Of a stretch of DNA of 64,000 nt, positions 1-9,500 are shown piece by piece. The position numbers and the translations under genes were made by a program. This stretch comes from Lachancea dasiensis. Lineage: Eukaryota; Ascomycota; Saccharomycetes; Saccharomycetales; Saccharomycetaceae. The DNA is taken from NCBI GenBank assembly GCA_900074725.1, contig LT598461.1, forward strand, positions 806,001 through 870,000. Direction: 5' to 3'. The notes below the pieces were generated by a model, which made no database searches, was not told the origin of the DNA, and was given only the letters and a program-made list of their open reading frames with translations. The stretch's first letter is position 1; each line of letters begins with the position of its first letter.

Positions 1-1
1 G

Positions 2-76
2 CTTCATCTTGCCTTAACTGGTGCAGGAATACCGGCTTTCTATGAATTACGGCGTTTAATTATAGGTAAGCTTTGA
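2..76 (+). CDS. MSE1: C-terminal end of a probable glutamyl-tRNA synthetase (MSE1-like), partial
   Basis: The frame from base 2 to a TGA at 74-76 is open and encodes 24 residues, including LHLALTGAG and ending IIGKL. The segment resembles the last part of bacterial and mitochondrial GluRS, where a LRxAxTGxG stretch precedes a short helix and a terminal GK (the E. coli enzyme has LRVAVTGAG here). In yeast this type of enzyme is MSE1, which charges mitochondrial tRNA-Glu and tRNA-Gln with glutamate. Only the tail is in the window, so the call rests on one short motif. The gene is convergent with the next one, 104 bp between stop codons. In S. cerevisiae the neighbour of NUP170 here would be ATG8, so the gene order differs. 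It could also be an unrelated protein or chance. Confidence 0.5.
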   Translation, partial: LHLALTGAGIPAFYELRRLIIGKL

Positions 77-180
77 TGAAATGCCCGTGATGGGTAGGTA
101 GATTTGATGTCTCTATTGTTGTCCCATAATTAAAATGATAAGTTACATGATATTTTGAATGCGTTGTGACTTTAAGAACA

Positions 181-3100
181 CTAAATGCTTATACCGGTCT
201 TTTTGACTTGGTTTTCAATCGGATCATGCTCAATGCTATAAGTGTTCAAGTTGCGAACATCATCAAAGGAGATAATGTCTCTCAATCTAGTATCGGAATC
301 GTACCATTCCTTTATTAGCCATACCATCTCATTCTTGTAAACATTGTTCACCGAATCAGCGGTCTCTATCAAGTTCTTGAGCATATAGTACATTTTGTCG
401 AAAGAAACGCCGGCTGAAATAAAGATACTCGTTATTGAGCCATTCTTAATATGTTGTGCGGGCAAATTCTCATAGAATAAATCGCATATGATGGGGAATA
501 ATTCCGTAATTGGAAATACAAACTCAGATGTTCTGACATTTCTTCCAACTCTAACTACAACTGCAGTGAGCATGTTGATAAAGTTATTCGATTCTTCCAT
601 GTCTCCGTTTTTCTTCAACTCGCTTTTCAAAGATTCAAACAATTCCGTCCATTTGGAAATGATTTCTTCGTTATTTCTGAATTCTGATATTCTGAAAATT
701 GTCAAACAAACCTCATTATATTCCAAGGGATCAGCGAAATCATTGAATAGATCGCTAATGGGCAATATTTTTCCGTCCAGCTGTTTTAGTAGCCCGTCCT
801 TAGTCTCTGCGTTAACACGTAAATCCTTTTTGAGAAGCGACAAAATGTCATCCTGAACACTTGCGACGTCGAAGATTTCCTGTATCATTCCTGCTAGGTG
901 TATCATGCGCTGCCGATCATTGGGCGCACATACTCCATTGCAAAACCCATTAGCTCTGGATAAATACTCAATCCTCTGGCTTAGCGGTATCTTGAAGTCT
1001 GAAATCACAAGAGAATACAGTATTTGTGCGGCAGAATAGAACTGGGACTTCTTGGACTGAAATACCCACAAAAGGTTAGAGATTTTTAAAGATCCTTGGG
1101 CCTTTTCTTGAAGATACATCAAAATAAAGTCTGTCTCCAGTTGAAGTAGTTTATCCTCAGAGTTTTGAGACACAAGCCAGTCATACAACTGATAATGGAA
1201 GAGCTTATCATTATATTTCAAAGCTGCTGTGTAACTTTCCTCTCGCAACCTTGAAAGCTCTTCAACATTCCCCATTGCCCCAAGTCCCGTAGAAATAGAC
1301 GCTGAAACGATATCATCAACCTTCACCAACGTTTCAAATACCAGTTCGTAAGCGTGAATACGTTTTTCGTAATATGCCTTGTTGGGATCTTGGTCCAAAT
1401 ATCCGCTGGCAACATATTGGTGAGCCAAATTGCCTTTATCCATTGAGTTCGCTATGTTCAAAAGGAATTTGATGGTTCCTGGATAATAGTTCAGTTCCAA
1501 CATGGTAGACACGGCTTCCTTTAACCTTTCCATCGAAATGCTATCGACAATCTTTTCAAATAATTTGATCGCAGTGGTTAGGTGGTAGTTGGAAGTCTCA
1601 TAGTCACGGATGCCAACTTCTTTGGCCTTCCTTAAATGCTCAACAGCGCGAAATCCCAAAATGTCGCTACTTGAACACAGCGAGCCACATCTTTCCTGTA
1701 GGGCCGTTGCAATGTACTCTATCGAGCCCCCTCTAGAAATATTCCTGTTAATGATCGAGGATATAATTTCGCGCAGCAGATCCTTAGAGGTTTCAGTGGG
1801 AGCAAAAATGTCCCTATAACTGAGCTTCGCTAGCTCGGCCTGAGTATCAACGCTCAAAAACTTGATAATGTCCTTGAAAGCAATGTATTGACCTTCGAGC
1901 CCTTCGATTTCACTCTCCTCAAACAAAACATTCAAAAAAGAAAATGCCTCTTTCATAGATTGAATTAACTTGATAAGGGAATTGATTGCGATGTTTTCTG
2001 CTTGGTTTGCAATCTCCTCTGACCTGTCCAAGCTTGTGGTGGTCTGGAATGAAGGTATTGAAATGCTGGAAATTGTATTTCCATAAGTATCAAAGAAATC
2101 TGTCAGAATCATAACGGAAGAAAGGTAATATTCAACATCTGATTTCGTGCTTGAAATCGAAGTAATTAAGTTACCTTCCGAAGTGGAGCTTTTCATTAGC
2201 TTGGAATGGAAATCCATCCTTATGGTGGGATCTTTTTGAAAGACTGGTCTGTCCCAAATATCTCTGAACAATCTGGCGATGAATAGCGAAATACCATAAA
2301 AACGAGGTGACAAAATCACATCATCCAGATTATAAGTGTCATCAGTTTTTGATGTGAGAAGGCCCGCGTTGTCTGCCGTCGAAGCAGATCTTTGTGGCGT
2401 TGATATCACTGAAGGTTTTGATAGCATCGCTGACATCGCACTAGATGCGTATTTGCTATATCTGGGCTTGATCTCGGCTACACCAGGTAGTCCGACTGTG
2501 AAAAATGTCAAGGCATTCGATCTCAGGGTTTCAGACTTATTGAATTTGCAAGTTACGAATAAAGCCGTGGAGCATGCTTCCGTTAGACCATAGTTCAAGA
2601 CAAACGGTAAGGGGTTTTCGATAAGTGATTCAAAAACTGCATCTGGGTTTCTGTATCTGTAAATTTCTACAGTTGAGCTAGTCAAAACAGCAACTCTAAA
2701 TTCTGACGAGGTGTACTGCGTAGCAAACTCATTTGCATAACCTTCTGGCTTGTCTGTGGCGGCGAAGAGTGGGCTTATTGGAACGATATGTTTGACAACA
2801 CCAGCGGTGTCTAATAGGGTAGCGTTCTCCACGTATTTGCCGTGTTTCTTTAAGACTCCATAATCCGGTACAGACACAAACAGTTTCTGCTGTGTGGCCT
2901 GAGAGTTTGGCGCCTGATCCACCTGGGTTGGTTGTAAAGGTAATTGTCCATTATTCCAGTGGACGGTCGGTTTTGTTGGCGGTTGCTGTCCAGCCACTTG
3001 ATCTTGGTTAGCACCCCCATGGTCCTGGTGTGTGGTTTTGCTCACAGCGGAAAAAAAAATCCCCGGAGATATAATCGTACTGGCTTGGGTTGATTCCAGC

Positions 3101-4566
3101 AGCACGGATGACTTTTTCTGGAATTTTAGCATTATAGACTCTGCGCTCGCAAGCGATGAATACAATGGCAAATTCTTCTTTTGTTGCTGCTGCTGGAGCT
3201 CATTCTCTATCACTTCAGCGGTGACGGAGCTTGGTGGAAATTTAATCGACTCCAATCTTAAGGCCTCAAGGTGTGTTTTATTTGATGAGCCATTAAAATA
3301 AATTCGGACGCCGCCGATCGTTATGGCCACCAGATACAGGTTACCATTCTCCTTTGCGGTAACAACAATTAGTTTGGATATCTTCAAATATTTGTTGCCC
3401 AGAATGGCAGCTCCTCTAGCCGAAGTGGTGCCCATTATGCGTTTGATGTATGACGTTTCAATTGTGAGAGGACCCTCTAAACTCTTCTCATTCATCTTGT
3501 AAGCGCGGATAACGGATTTATTTGACAAAGAGTAAAGGATATTCCTGCTATCATCAACACAGAGCTGGACCAAATGTTCTGCAGAATATTTGGAATTTTC
3601 TTCGAAAAAACTTTGGATCAGATTACTGCCAGGAATCTTGGACATCAGGTTCGTGGGCAGCAGGCTGTCTAAAAGAGACTGCGTTAGGCAATTTTTATTG
3701 CACTTGCTGTTGAACCAGTCTTCCGTGCTAGAATATTGAAGTTCCCAAATGTTAGTCCCGCTAGACTTGCCTGTGAAAAATATCTGGCCAGTTTTTTCAC
3801 ACGAAGTGAAGTTGCTCACATCTAGACCGTGAACGGATACACACATTCCGGTGTTGAAGACGGCCAGCTCGCCCGAGCTAACGTTATGCTGAAGAGCAAG
3901 CATGTAGATGTCAAAAGGGGTAGCAATAAGTAAAAGGTGATTGACAGAGTCGATAAATGTGTTAGGCTTTGGCCTCACCAGAGCCACCGACAGAATTGTA
4001 TGCTTGATGTCATCAATAGACTGTAAGTCGGAAGGTTGTTCTAAATTCCATAGAATCAGCTTGTTATCAATGGTAATCCAGCAACGATTCAGCTCGGGAA
4101 AGAGTCCCATGTCACTCTTCATTTCGGCCTTGGCAGCTTCGCGCAGCACCACATCCGGGATATTCGTGACCTGAGTACGCTCCATCGGCGTAAAGGCGCC
4201 CAAACCGCCAACCTCTTTGCTAAAATTGTAATTGACACCGTTGTTGTAGTAAGAGCGTTCGTCGAGCACCGGAGTGCTCGAGTCCTGGCTTTGCATGTGG
4301 TCGATGTACTGACTGGCGAGTTCCAGAGCAGGCTTCGAGCTCAAGCCGAGTACCCTCAAATGCTCTTGTCCCGCAGGGCCACCCAGAGAGGACCCCGACC
4401 CACCAATTACATTGTATCCCGATACCATCACAGAACTTTGTTCATTACCCAGGGGTCTTTTGACGCCGTTGGTTATTTCAGTCGTGCCAATATCACTGTT
4501 GGGAAGTCCCATGACAGCCCTGCTATAATCAATTCCACTTTTCAGCGGCGTTGAGTATATTGACAT
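181..4566 (-). CDS. NUP170: Nucleoporin of the Nup155 family (Nup170/Nup157)
   Basis: A large scaffold nucleoporin of the inner ring of the nuclear pore complex, where the family binds Nup53/59, Nic96 and Nup188/192 and touches the pore membrane. The protein has 1461 residues, normal for the family (S. cerevisiae Nup157 and Nup170 are about 1390 and 1500). The N-terminal half, after a low-complexity leader of about 100 residues, is the Nucleoporin_N beta-propeller (segments such as CWITIDNKLILWNL and LLIATPFDIYMLAL). The C-terminal half is an alpha-solenoid. The frame is open upstream as far as a TTG at 4593, but the first ATG is at 4566 (MSIYSTPLK) and is the start chosen. Since NUP170 and NUP157 arose by the genome duplication, a single pre-duplication copy equals both. 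It lies back to back with MAM1, as YER105C and YER106W do in S. cerevisiae. Confidence 0.95.
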   Translation of the reverse strand: MSIYSTPLKSGIDYSRAVMGLPNSDIGTTEITNGVKRPLGNEQSSVMVSGYNVIGGSGSSLGGPAGQEHLRVLGLSSKPALELASQYIDHMQSQDSSTPVLDERSYYNNGVNYNFSKEVGGLGAFTPMERTQVTNIPDVVLREAAKAEMKSDMGLFPELNRCWITIDNKLILWNLEQPSDLQSIDDIKHTILSVALVRPKPNTFIDSVNHLLLIATPFDIYMLALQHNVSSGELAVFNTGMCVSVHGLDVSNFTSCEKTGQIFFTGKSSGTNIWELQYSSTEDWFNSKCNKNCLTQSLLDSLLPTNLMSKIPGSNLIQSFFEENSKYSAEHLVQLCVDDSRNILYSLSNKSVIRAYKMNEKSLEGPLTIETSYIKRIMGTTSARGAAILGNKYLKISKLIVVTAKENGNLYLVAITIGGVRIYFNGSSNKTHLEALRLESIKFPPSSVTAEVIENELQQQQQKKNLPLYSSLASAESIMLKFQKKSSVLLESTQASTIISPGIFFSAVSKTTHQDHGGANQDQVAGQQPPTKPTVHWNNGQLPLQPTQVDQAPNSQATQQKLFVSVPDYGVLKKHGKYVENATLLDTAGVVKHIVPISPLFAATDKPEGYANEFATQYTSSEFRVAVLTSSTVEIYRYRNPDAVFESLIENPLPFVLNYGLTEACSTALFVTCKFNKSETLRSNALTFFTVGLPGVAEIKPRYSKYASSAMSAMLSKPSVISTPQRSASTADNAGLLTSKTDDTYNLDDVILSPRFYGISLFIARLFRDIWDRPVFQKDPTIRMDFHSKLMKSSTSEGNLITSISSTKSDVEYYLSSVMILTDFFDTYGNTISSISIPSFQTTTSLDRSEEIANQAENIAINSLIKLIQSMKEAFSFLNVLFEESEIEGLEGQYIAFKDIIKFLSVDTQAELAKLSYRDIFAPTETSKDLLREIISSIINRNISRGGSIEYIATALQERCGSLCSSSDILGFRAVEHLRKAKEVGIRDYETSNYHLTTAIKLFEKIVDSISMERLKEAVSTMLELNYYPGTIKFLLNIANSMDKGNLAHQYVASGYLDQDPNKAYYEKRIHAYELVFETLVKVDDIVSASISTGLGAMGNVEELSRLREESYTAALKYNDKLFHYQLYDWLVSQNSEDKLLQLETDFILMYLQEKAQGSLKISNLLWVFQSKKSQFYSAAQILYSLVISDFKIPLSQRIEYLSRANGFCNGVCAPNDRQRMIHLAGMIQEIFDVASVQDDILSLLKKDLRVNAETKDGLLKQLDGKILPISDLFNDFADPLEYNEVCLTIFRISEFRNNEEIISKWTELFESLKSELKKNGDMEESNNFINMLTAVVVRVGRNVRTSEFVFPITELFPIICDLFYENLPAQHIKNGSITSIFISAGVSFDKMYYMLKNLIETADSVNNVYKNEMVWLIKEWYDSDTRLRDIISFDDVRNLNTYSIEHDPIENQVKKTGISI

Positions 4567-4921
4567 GCTTGAAAAGCCGTGTAACGCCCACAACCCACCG
4601 ATGTGTTAGTGTTTGGTGTTACCTGCGATGTAACTTCGATTTCAGCATATCTAATTCTATAGTGAATATTAAAATTTTAAAAGATTTAAGGGTCGGGTAA
4701 CTTGATTCACTATTATCACTTTGTCTTTTAGTGACAAAGTGTGTCAGATTTTGTGTCGAGAAAATGCGTCAGTATAAAGTTGTCAGTCATTTAATGGCTA
4801 ACATCAAGAATCAGAACAGTCAGATCGTCCTAGTCTTTACCAAGACGCATTATATAGTAAGCAAGGTGTGTTAACTAGTTGTGAACCTTTTTAGAGCGCA
4901 GTTGTGGGACTGATAGCGACC
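4567..4921. promoter_or_regulatory. Divergent promoter NUP170/MAM1 with a candidate Ndt80 site and an inverted repeat
   Basis: This 355-bp region separates the divergent starts of NUP170 and MAM1. On the minus strand 4748-4757 reads GACACAAAAT, which fits the middle sporulation element (DNCRCAAAWD) bound by Ndt80, about 165 bp upstream of MAM1, a meiosis-specific gene in S. cerevisiae. Just upstream are 9-bp inverted arms, CACTTTGTC at 4717-4725 and GACAAAGTG at 4733-4741, around a 7-base loop. The match to the element is seen; that it is used is inference. Confidence 0.4.
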
Positions 4922-5746
4922 ATGAAGGTGCTGTGTCCTAAAGATACCAATGCCCTCCGCTCTGCGAGCAACAAAAACCTCAAAATTGATAAAAAGCGCT
5001 TCAATGGCAGCGGTAGAAAGCAGCCGATAAGATTGCCACAGGTCTCTGGAAATGTAGATGGAAGCCCAGTTGCAAGGTCTCCCAGGAAGTCTGAGGTCGC
5101 TTCAGCAGGTTTGAGTTTGGCGCCAGCCGCGGGCGAGAGAGAATCGCTGGATTCGGCTTTAAGCCTAACACCACATCATGTAAATTCTGACTCTTTAACA
5201 CAGCAGGCTTTGGATCAACTACAATATACCATATGCGAGCGGGAAATGGATATCGTGTCGTGCGGTCATCCTTTTTGTCATCGATTGAGATCCGTGAAAC
5301 TGCCCCTCTCTGAATTTCGAAACCTCTTTCTTTTTGATTTGGAGATGATACCCGACCAGTTCCGATCTCAAATGACCAACCTGCGAAACTGTTGCTACAG
5401 CAGTCAAATATATCGTGACATTTATTCTGATTGGAAAATACTGTCGACAGATAATCAAGGTGAGAATAACAAGGGCTTTGAGAAATTTGATTGTAGCCAG
5501 CTATGGATAGGTGCACCTGCACGGGCAGTTTCGACGGTGCAAGATTTGTCGGGCTCACATACTAGCGACAGGGTTCGCAGCAGGCGGAGGGCCATGCCCG
5601 GGTCTTTTCTGGCCACACGAAATCAAGTTGCCGTATTTGAAGAGCCCGTCAACCCCTCGGAGCTACTGAAGGACTCCTCATCACTGTCTTCGTCGACTGA
5701 CGGGAAACCAGTTGAACACTGTCGCCTATACCGTCATAACAATTAG
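4922..5746 (+). CDS. MAM1: Monopolin subunit Mam1
   Basis: Mam1 is the meiosis-specific subunit of monopolin (Csm1-Lrs4-Mam1-Hrr25), which clamps sister kinetochores together so that they attach to one pole in meiosis I. The protein has 274 residues (S. cerevisiae 302). The conserved core lies around residues 100-170: a LQYTICEREMDIVSCGHPFC segment, then a hydrophobic FLFDLEM strand, then CCYSSQIYRD and DWKI, in the same order as CxHxxC, LFELEM, CYNKYVYS and SWKME in the S. cerevisiae protein as I remember it. The rest is basic and disordered. The frame is open back to a GTG at 4904; the first ATG is 4922. Position also supports the call: S. cerevisiae MAM1 (YER106W) lies between NUP157 and GLE2 with the same orientations. 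Monopolin proteins evolve fast, so position and the core motif together carry the assignment. Confidence 0.85.
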   Translation: MKVLCPKDTNALRSASNKNLKIDKKRFNGSGRKQPIRLPQVSGNVDGSPVARSPRKSEVASAGLSLAPAAGERESLDSALSLTPHHVNSDSLTQQALDQLQYTICEREMDIVSCGHPFCHRLRSVKLPLSEFRNLFLFDLEMIPDQFRSQMTNLRNCCYSSQIYRDIYSDWKILSTDNQGENNKGFEKFDCSQLWIGAPARAVSTVQDLSGSHTSDRVRSRRRAMPGSFLATRNQVAVFEEPVNPSELLKDSSSLSSSTDGKPVEHCRLYRHNN

Positions 5747-6350
5747 GCTGGACAGTTATTAGGATTTTGATAGTCCCCATCTTTATAAGGATCCGAATGT
5801 ATAGCTAAGGAAATTGACCCGCATGTCAGAGCTCTTCCATTATATGTTTATATTTTAATTGTGCCGGGCACATAGTGGCTACTTTGTTTTAAGTCATGAA
5901 CCGATTAACTGACATTCAACAATAACAAGAAGAAAATATCGTGACACTTTGAAAGTATTACCGTAATTGATGGAGCACTACTACTCACTGGGCTATTTTG
6001 TAGCACTAAACAAGCTGTTGACAGGAAAGACTCCATCTAAGTGACCAAAGTCCACACATATCGGTAGATACCTACGTGATCAAATTGTTAGAAACATATT
6101 TCAAGCATTTAATCTCACACAGCTTGTTATTAGCTCTCAAAATTAGCTTGAGACTCTGGTGTTGGGATACCGCGAGCCGCTTTCCCGATTTATGGACCTC
6201 TGTCTATCGGTACTATAGACCTGCATTCACTGATGTTAAAGACTGTCATCCCGCTTCACGTCAAACATGACCATAAATTAGAGTATCCACAAGAGAAGCT
6301 GATCAAGAGCCGAGTTTACACGGGAAGCCTCCACGCTGGCGTTCCTTGGA
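5747..6350. other. Intergenic, MAM1 3' end to PET112 promoter
   Basis: 604 bp between two genes on the same strand. It must hold the MAM1 terminator and the PET112 promoter. The longest open frame (6076-6270) lacks an ATG near its start and resembles nothing I know. I see no RNA gene or repeat. Confidence 0.5.
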
Positions 6351-7958
6351 ATGCTCCGATTTACTCGACATTATGTTTCAACTGTTGGCCATAAAGAATT
6401 CCGGCTACTGCCTGATTTCCAGCTCAAATGTGGACTTGAGATTCATACCCAATTGAACACTAGAAACAAGCTGTTTTCGCGGTCTACTAATGATCCATTC
6501 GACTCCTACAATGCTCCCAATTATCATACCTCTTTCTTCGATGTGGCTCTACCAGGAACACTGCCCAAGCTGAATTACGAAGCGATTTTGTATGCCACTC
6601 GATTGGCCGTGGCTCTCAACAGCGAAGTAAGTTCATGCTCACAGTTCGACAGGAAGCACTATTTCTATGGCGATCAACCTTTGGGGTACCAGATCACTCA
6701 GCATTACAATCCATTTTCAAAAGGCGGCTTCATCGAACTCACTAAGGCGTTGGACGGTATACACCAGGAGCGCCTCCACATCGATATTCTACAACTACAA
6801 ATAGAACAGGACACTGGGAAGTCAATTTACAAGGAGACAGATCAGACGTCACTGATCGATCTGAATCGATCCAATGTTCCTCTGATAGAAATGGTAACGC
6901 TGCCCAATTTCTCAGACCTGAAGCAAATACACTCTTTTATCAAGAAATATCAAAACTTGGTTCGCCACCTGGGGATTTCTACGGGTGACCTTGAGACAGG
7001 AGCGATGAGGGTCGACGTCAACATGTCGGTGAACGATTTTTGTCGGGTTGAACTGAAAAATTTGCCTAATACGAGCTCGATCATGCGTGCCGTCGAGTTT
7101 GAGTACAAGAGACAAGTGGACATAATTCGAAGCGGTGATGCCGCTAAGCTTTTAAAATATTCGGAAACTCGTGGCTGGAACGGCTCTCAGACAGTCAAAT
7201 TGAGAAGTAAGGAGACTACTATAGATTATAGGTACATGCCTGACCCCGAACTGCCTTGCATCACACTGTCTGCAGAAGCAGTCAAAGGAGTAAAAGAATC
7301 TTTACCCATACTACCAGATAAAATCCTTCACCGTTTGATGGCTTCACCCTATGACTTATCATTGAAAGATGCCAAGATACTCGCCATTAATGCAAATGGC
7401 CACGACCAACAATATAACCAAGGAGAACTACTCAATTTCTACATTGAGACCTTTGCGCAGTATACTGCTCTGGTTGGATCAAGCTTTAACGCAAAGCTAC
7501 CAACGAATTGGATTATTCACGAACTTTTGGGAAACTTAAACAAACTCGAATTTCCACTGAGCTCAGCGTTAATCGCGCTGCCTCCTTCCAACTTTGCTGA
7601 GCTTTTGAACCTTATACATGCGAAGAAAATTTCAAGTGCAAGTGCCAAGCTTCTTTTATTCCATATTCTAGAAGCCGCAAAACGATCAGATGTCGTGGAA
7701 CCTGTGAATCTACAAGAACTGATAGCTAACTTCGAGCTTGACGCAATCCAAGAGGTGGACCCCGAGGAACTGAGGAACATTTGCTTGCAGATAATCTCAG
7801 AAGTTAACAGTCCAAAGTTACTTGAAGGAATTGCGAGTGGCAAAAAGAAGGGCCCCTTGAAGTACTTGGTGGGCCAAGGCATGCGCCTTTCCCAAGGTCG
7901 CATCAAACCTCAGCTTTTTGAAGACACCTTCAAACAACTGCTGGGTGTTGAATGGTAA
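6351..7958 (+). CDS. PET112: Mitochondrial glutamyl-tRNA(Gln) amidotransferase subunit B (GatB)
   Basis: GatB of the mitochondrial GatFAB complex, which converts Glu-tRNA(Gln) to Gln-tRNA(Gln) using ammonia made by GatA (Her2) and ATP. The 535-residue protein (S. cerevisiae 541) begins with a short basic presequence (MLRFTRHYVSTVGHK). The GatB/GatE fold follows: CGLEIHTQLNT near residue 28, SLIDLNRSNVPLIEMVTLP near residue 165, GAMRVDVNMSV near residue 218 and DYRYMPDPELP near residue 295. The C-terminal YqeY-like tRNA-binding tail ends with GPLKYLVGQGMRLSQGR. The start is the ATG at 6351. Its partner GatF (GTF1) is encoded at the other end of this window. The place after NUP170 and before YBL081W matches YBL080C. 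Confidence 0.97.
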   Translation: MLRFTRHYVSTVGHKEFRLLPDFQLKCGLEIHTQLNTRNKLFSRSTNDPFDSYNAPNYHTSFFDVALPGTLPKLNYEAILYATRLAVALNSEVSSCSQFDRKHYFYGDQPLGYQITQHYNPFSKGGFIELTKALDGIHQERLHIDILQLQIEQDTGKSIYKETDQTSLIDLNRSNVPLIEMVTLPNFSDLKQIHSFIKKYQNLVRHLGISTGDLETGAMRVDVNMSVNDFCRVELKNLPNTSSIMRAVEFEYKRQVDIIRSGDAAKLLKYSETRGWNGSQTVKLRSKETTIDYRYMPDPELPCITLSAEAVKGVKESLPILPDKILHRLMASPYDLSLKDAKILAINANGHDQQYNQGELLNFYIETFAQYTALVGSSFNAKLPTNWIIHELLGNLNKLEFPLSSALIALPPSNFAELLNLIHAKKISSASAKLLLFHILEAAKRSDVVEPVNLQELIANFELDAIQEVDPEELRNICLQIISEVNSPKLLEGIASGKKKGPLKYLVGQGMRLSQGRIKPQLFEDTFKQLLGVEW

Positions 7959-8396
7959 CCAGATGACGAGAGAGATGACTAGGAACTCAATACATACTCG
8001 ATAATAGTTTTTTTGAAATATTCTATCTATGATATTCATTCATTTTTGCGAAGTGCGATAGCCCTCGACTTGATTATAGCGCCCAAATTAATTTTAACTT
8101 TCTCTAGTGAAACCCGATAAGTGGTACATTTCACAATGACTTCCAATACACCATCCGAAGATCCATCCACCAAAATGAGATCTCCACATGAGCTAAGCGT
8201 TTGCTTAAAACTCTCCAATTTCACCTACCAACAGGTAATAAATTAAAAACAGTTTTCGTAATGGCAAATTTAAATTACCGTCCCAAGAATCTTTCTGTTC
8301 CTACGGATGCAGAGACTCTGATGGGAATGAAAATGAGGAAAAAAAAGATTATCAAGGTCTTTTCATAACAGACCTTGCTTCCGCGAAAGTGCTGCT
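7959..8396. other. Convergent intergenic region PET112/YBL081W
   Basis: 438 bp between the 3' ends of convergent genes. The minus strand has an open stretch without an ATG (8036-8224) that begins right after an in-frame TAG. It could be a terminal exon, but no upstream ATG exon or branch point is visible. The plus strand has a 35-codon ATG frame from 8261 with no recognised content. Both are probably noise in the two terminators. Confidence 0.4.
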
Positions 8397-9169
8397 TTAG
8401 CTCCAAACACTCATATCATTGTTCCAAATACCGAAGGATCCTGAGGTGGATGCTGATTTAGAGTTTGCCGAGCCCCAATTACCTGAGTTAGGTATAATAA
8501 AATTGGACGATGAATCAACTCTAGCATTAGAGTTCGATGCCGGATAAGCCCCAGTGTTGAAAAGAGAGTTTTGTACATGAGAGCCGACAAATTCTGCAGA
8601 GCCTGCAGCGTCGGACAACAAGGATGACGGCAAGGCATTAGCGAAGTCATTAGACCTTGAAGGGCCGCCCTCGAGCTTGAATCCGGTAGAGGAATCGGGA
8701 GTGTCCAAGTAGCTCCCCGATAATGGAGCAATGGTCATTTGGTTCATGTTACTATTACGCGATCTCGATAACCCGGCGCCCGTTCCAGGCCCTGGGGCTG
8801 TTGCAATAGACGCACTGGGCATACTTAAAGGAACTTGAGGGGAGGATGACGATAACAGCTGGCCATTCAAATCATTAGGAAGCAAGTACTCGAATTCACC
8901 TCCAACAGAAGAAATTGAAGAGGTCCCACTGACAGAAACGTGGAGCCTAGGGGGAGGAGTAGAGCTTGACGAAGAGCTGGCGGTCACGAGCTGTTGAGCT
9001 CCACCAGAAGTTGTTGGGTAGACCTGAGGGCCATGGGCAGGTTGGACGAGCGATGGAGCGCTGTTGTTGCCAGAGGCGAAAAGCATAGGCGAAAATGCTT
9101 GTTTGTTGTCGGCTGTGGGGAAAAATTGCTGGCTCTGTTGACCATGTTGTGGATGCTGAAGCTGCTGAA

Positions 9170-9209
<40 letters not shown>

Positions 9210-9500
9210 TTGTTGTTGTCCAAACTTGACACCGTTTTTCCCCAAGCGGTAGCTGTGGACGCTGGGATTGCTTCCCATTATTTTCTTGCGCCCATTTGCC
9301 AAATTAAAACCCATGCTTGCGCTCTGATTGCACGGCGCTGACGTTCTCGTTTGAGAGTGTCTTGACTGCTGCTGTGGTTGCTGCTGCTGAAAGCTCATAG
9401 AGTTCTGAGGCATTAGCTTCAAACTCCTGTACTCCAGCAAGTACTTGTCCATGTCTTCGACCTGCGACAGAAACGGAACGCTAACGATTTGGCCCGGCAT
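8397..9500 (-). CDS. YBL081W: Orthologue of the uncharacterised Q/N/S-rich protein YBL081W
   Basis: A 367-residue low-complexity protein whose two ends are conserved and whose middle is not. The N-terminus (MPGQIVSVPFLSQVEDMDKY, then LLEYRSLKL) and the C-terminus (FGIWNNDMSVWS) match the ends of S. cerevisiae YBL081W as I remember them. Between them is a Gln, Ser, Pro and Asn-rich region with a run of about 18 glutamines near residues 95-112, encoded mostly by CAG, plus several serine runs. The frame is open upstream to a TTG at 9599. The first ATG, at 9500, gives the conserved MPGQI start, so the extension is not coding. I know of no biochemical function. It lies between PET112 and GLE2, as expected from merging YBL080C-YBL081W with YER106W-YER107C. 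Confidence 0.88.
9165..9219 (-). repeat. Trinucleotide repeat coding polyglutamine in the YBL081W orthologue
   Basis: A nearly pure CTG/TTG tract on the plus strand, read as CAG/CAA on the coding strand, gives about 18 glutamines followed by LQQLQ. The CTG part (about 9174-9206) is an uninterrupted microsatellite likely to vary in length between strains. Confidence 0.85.
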
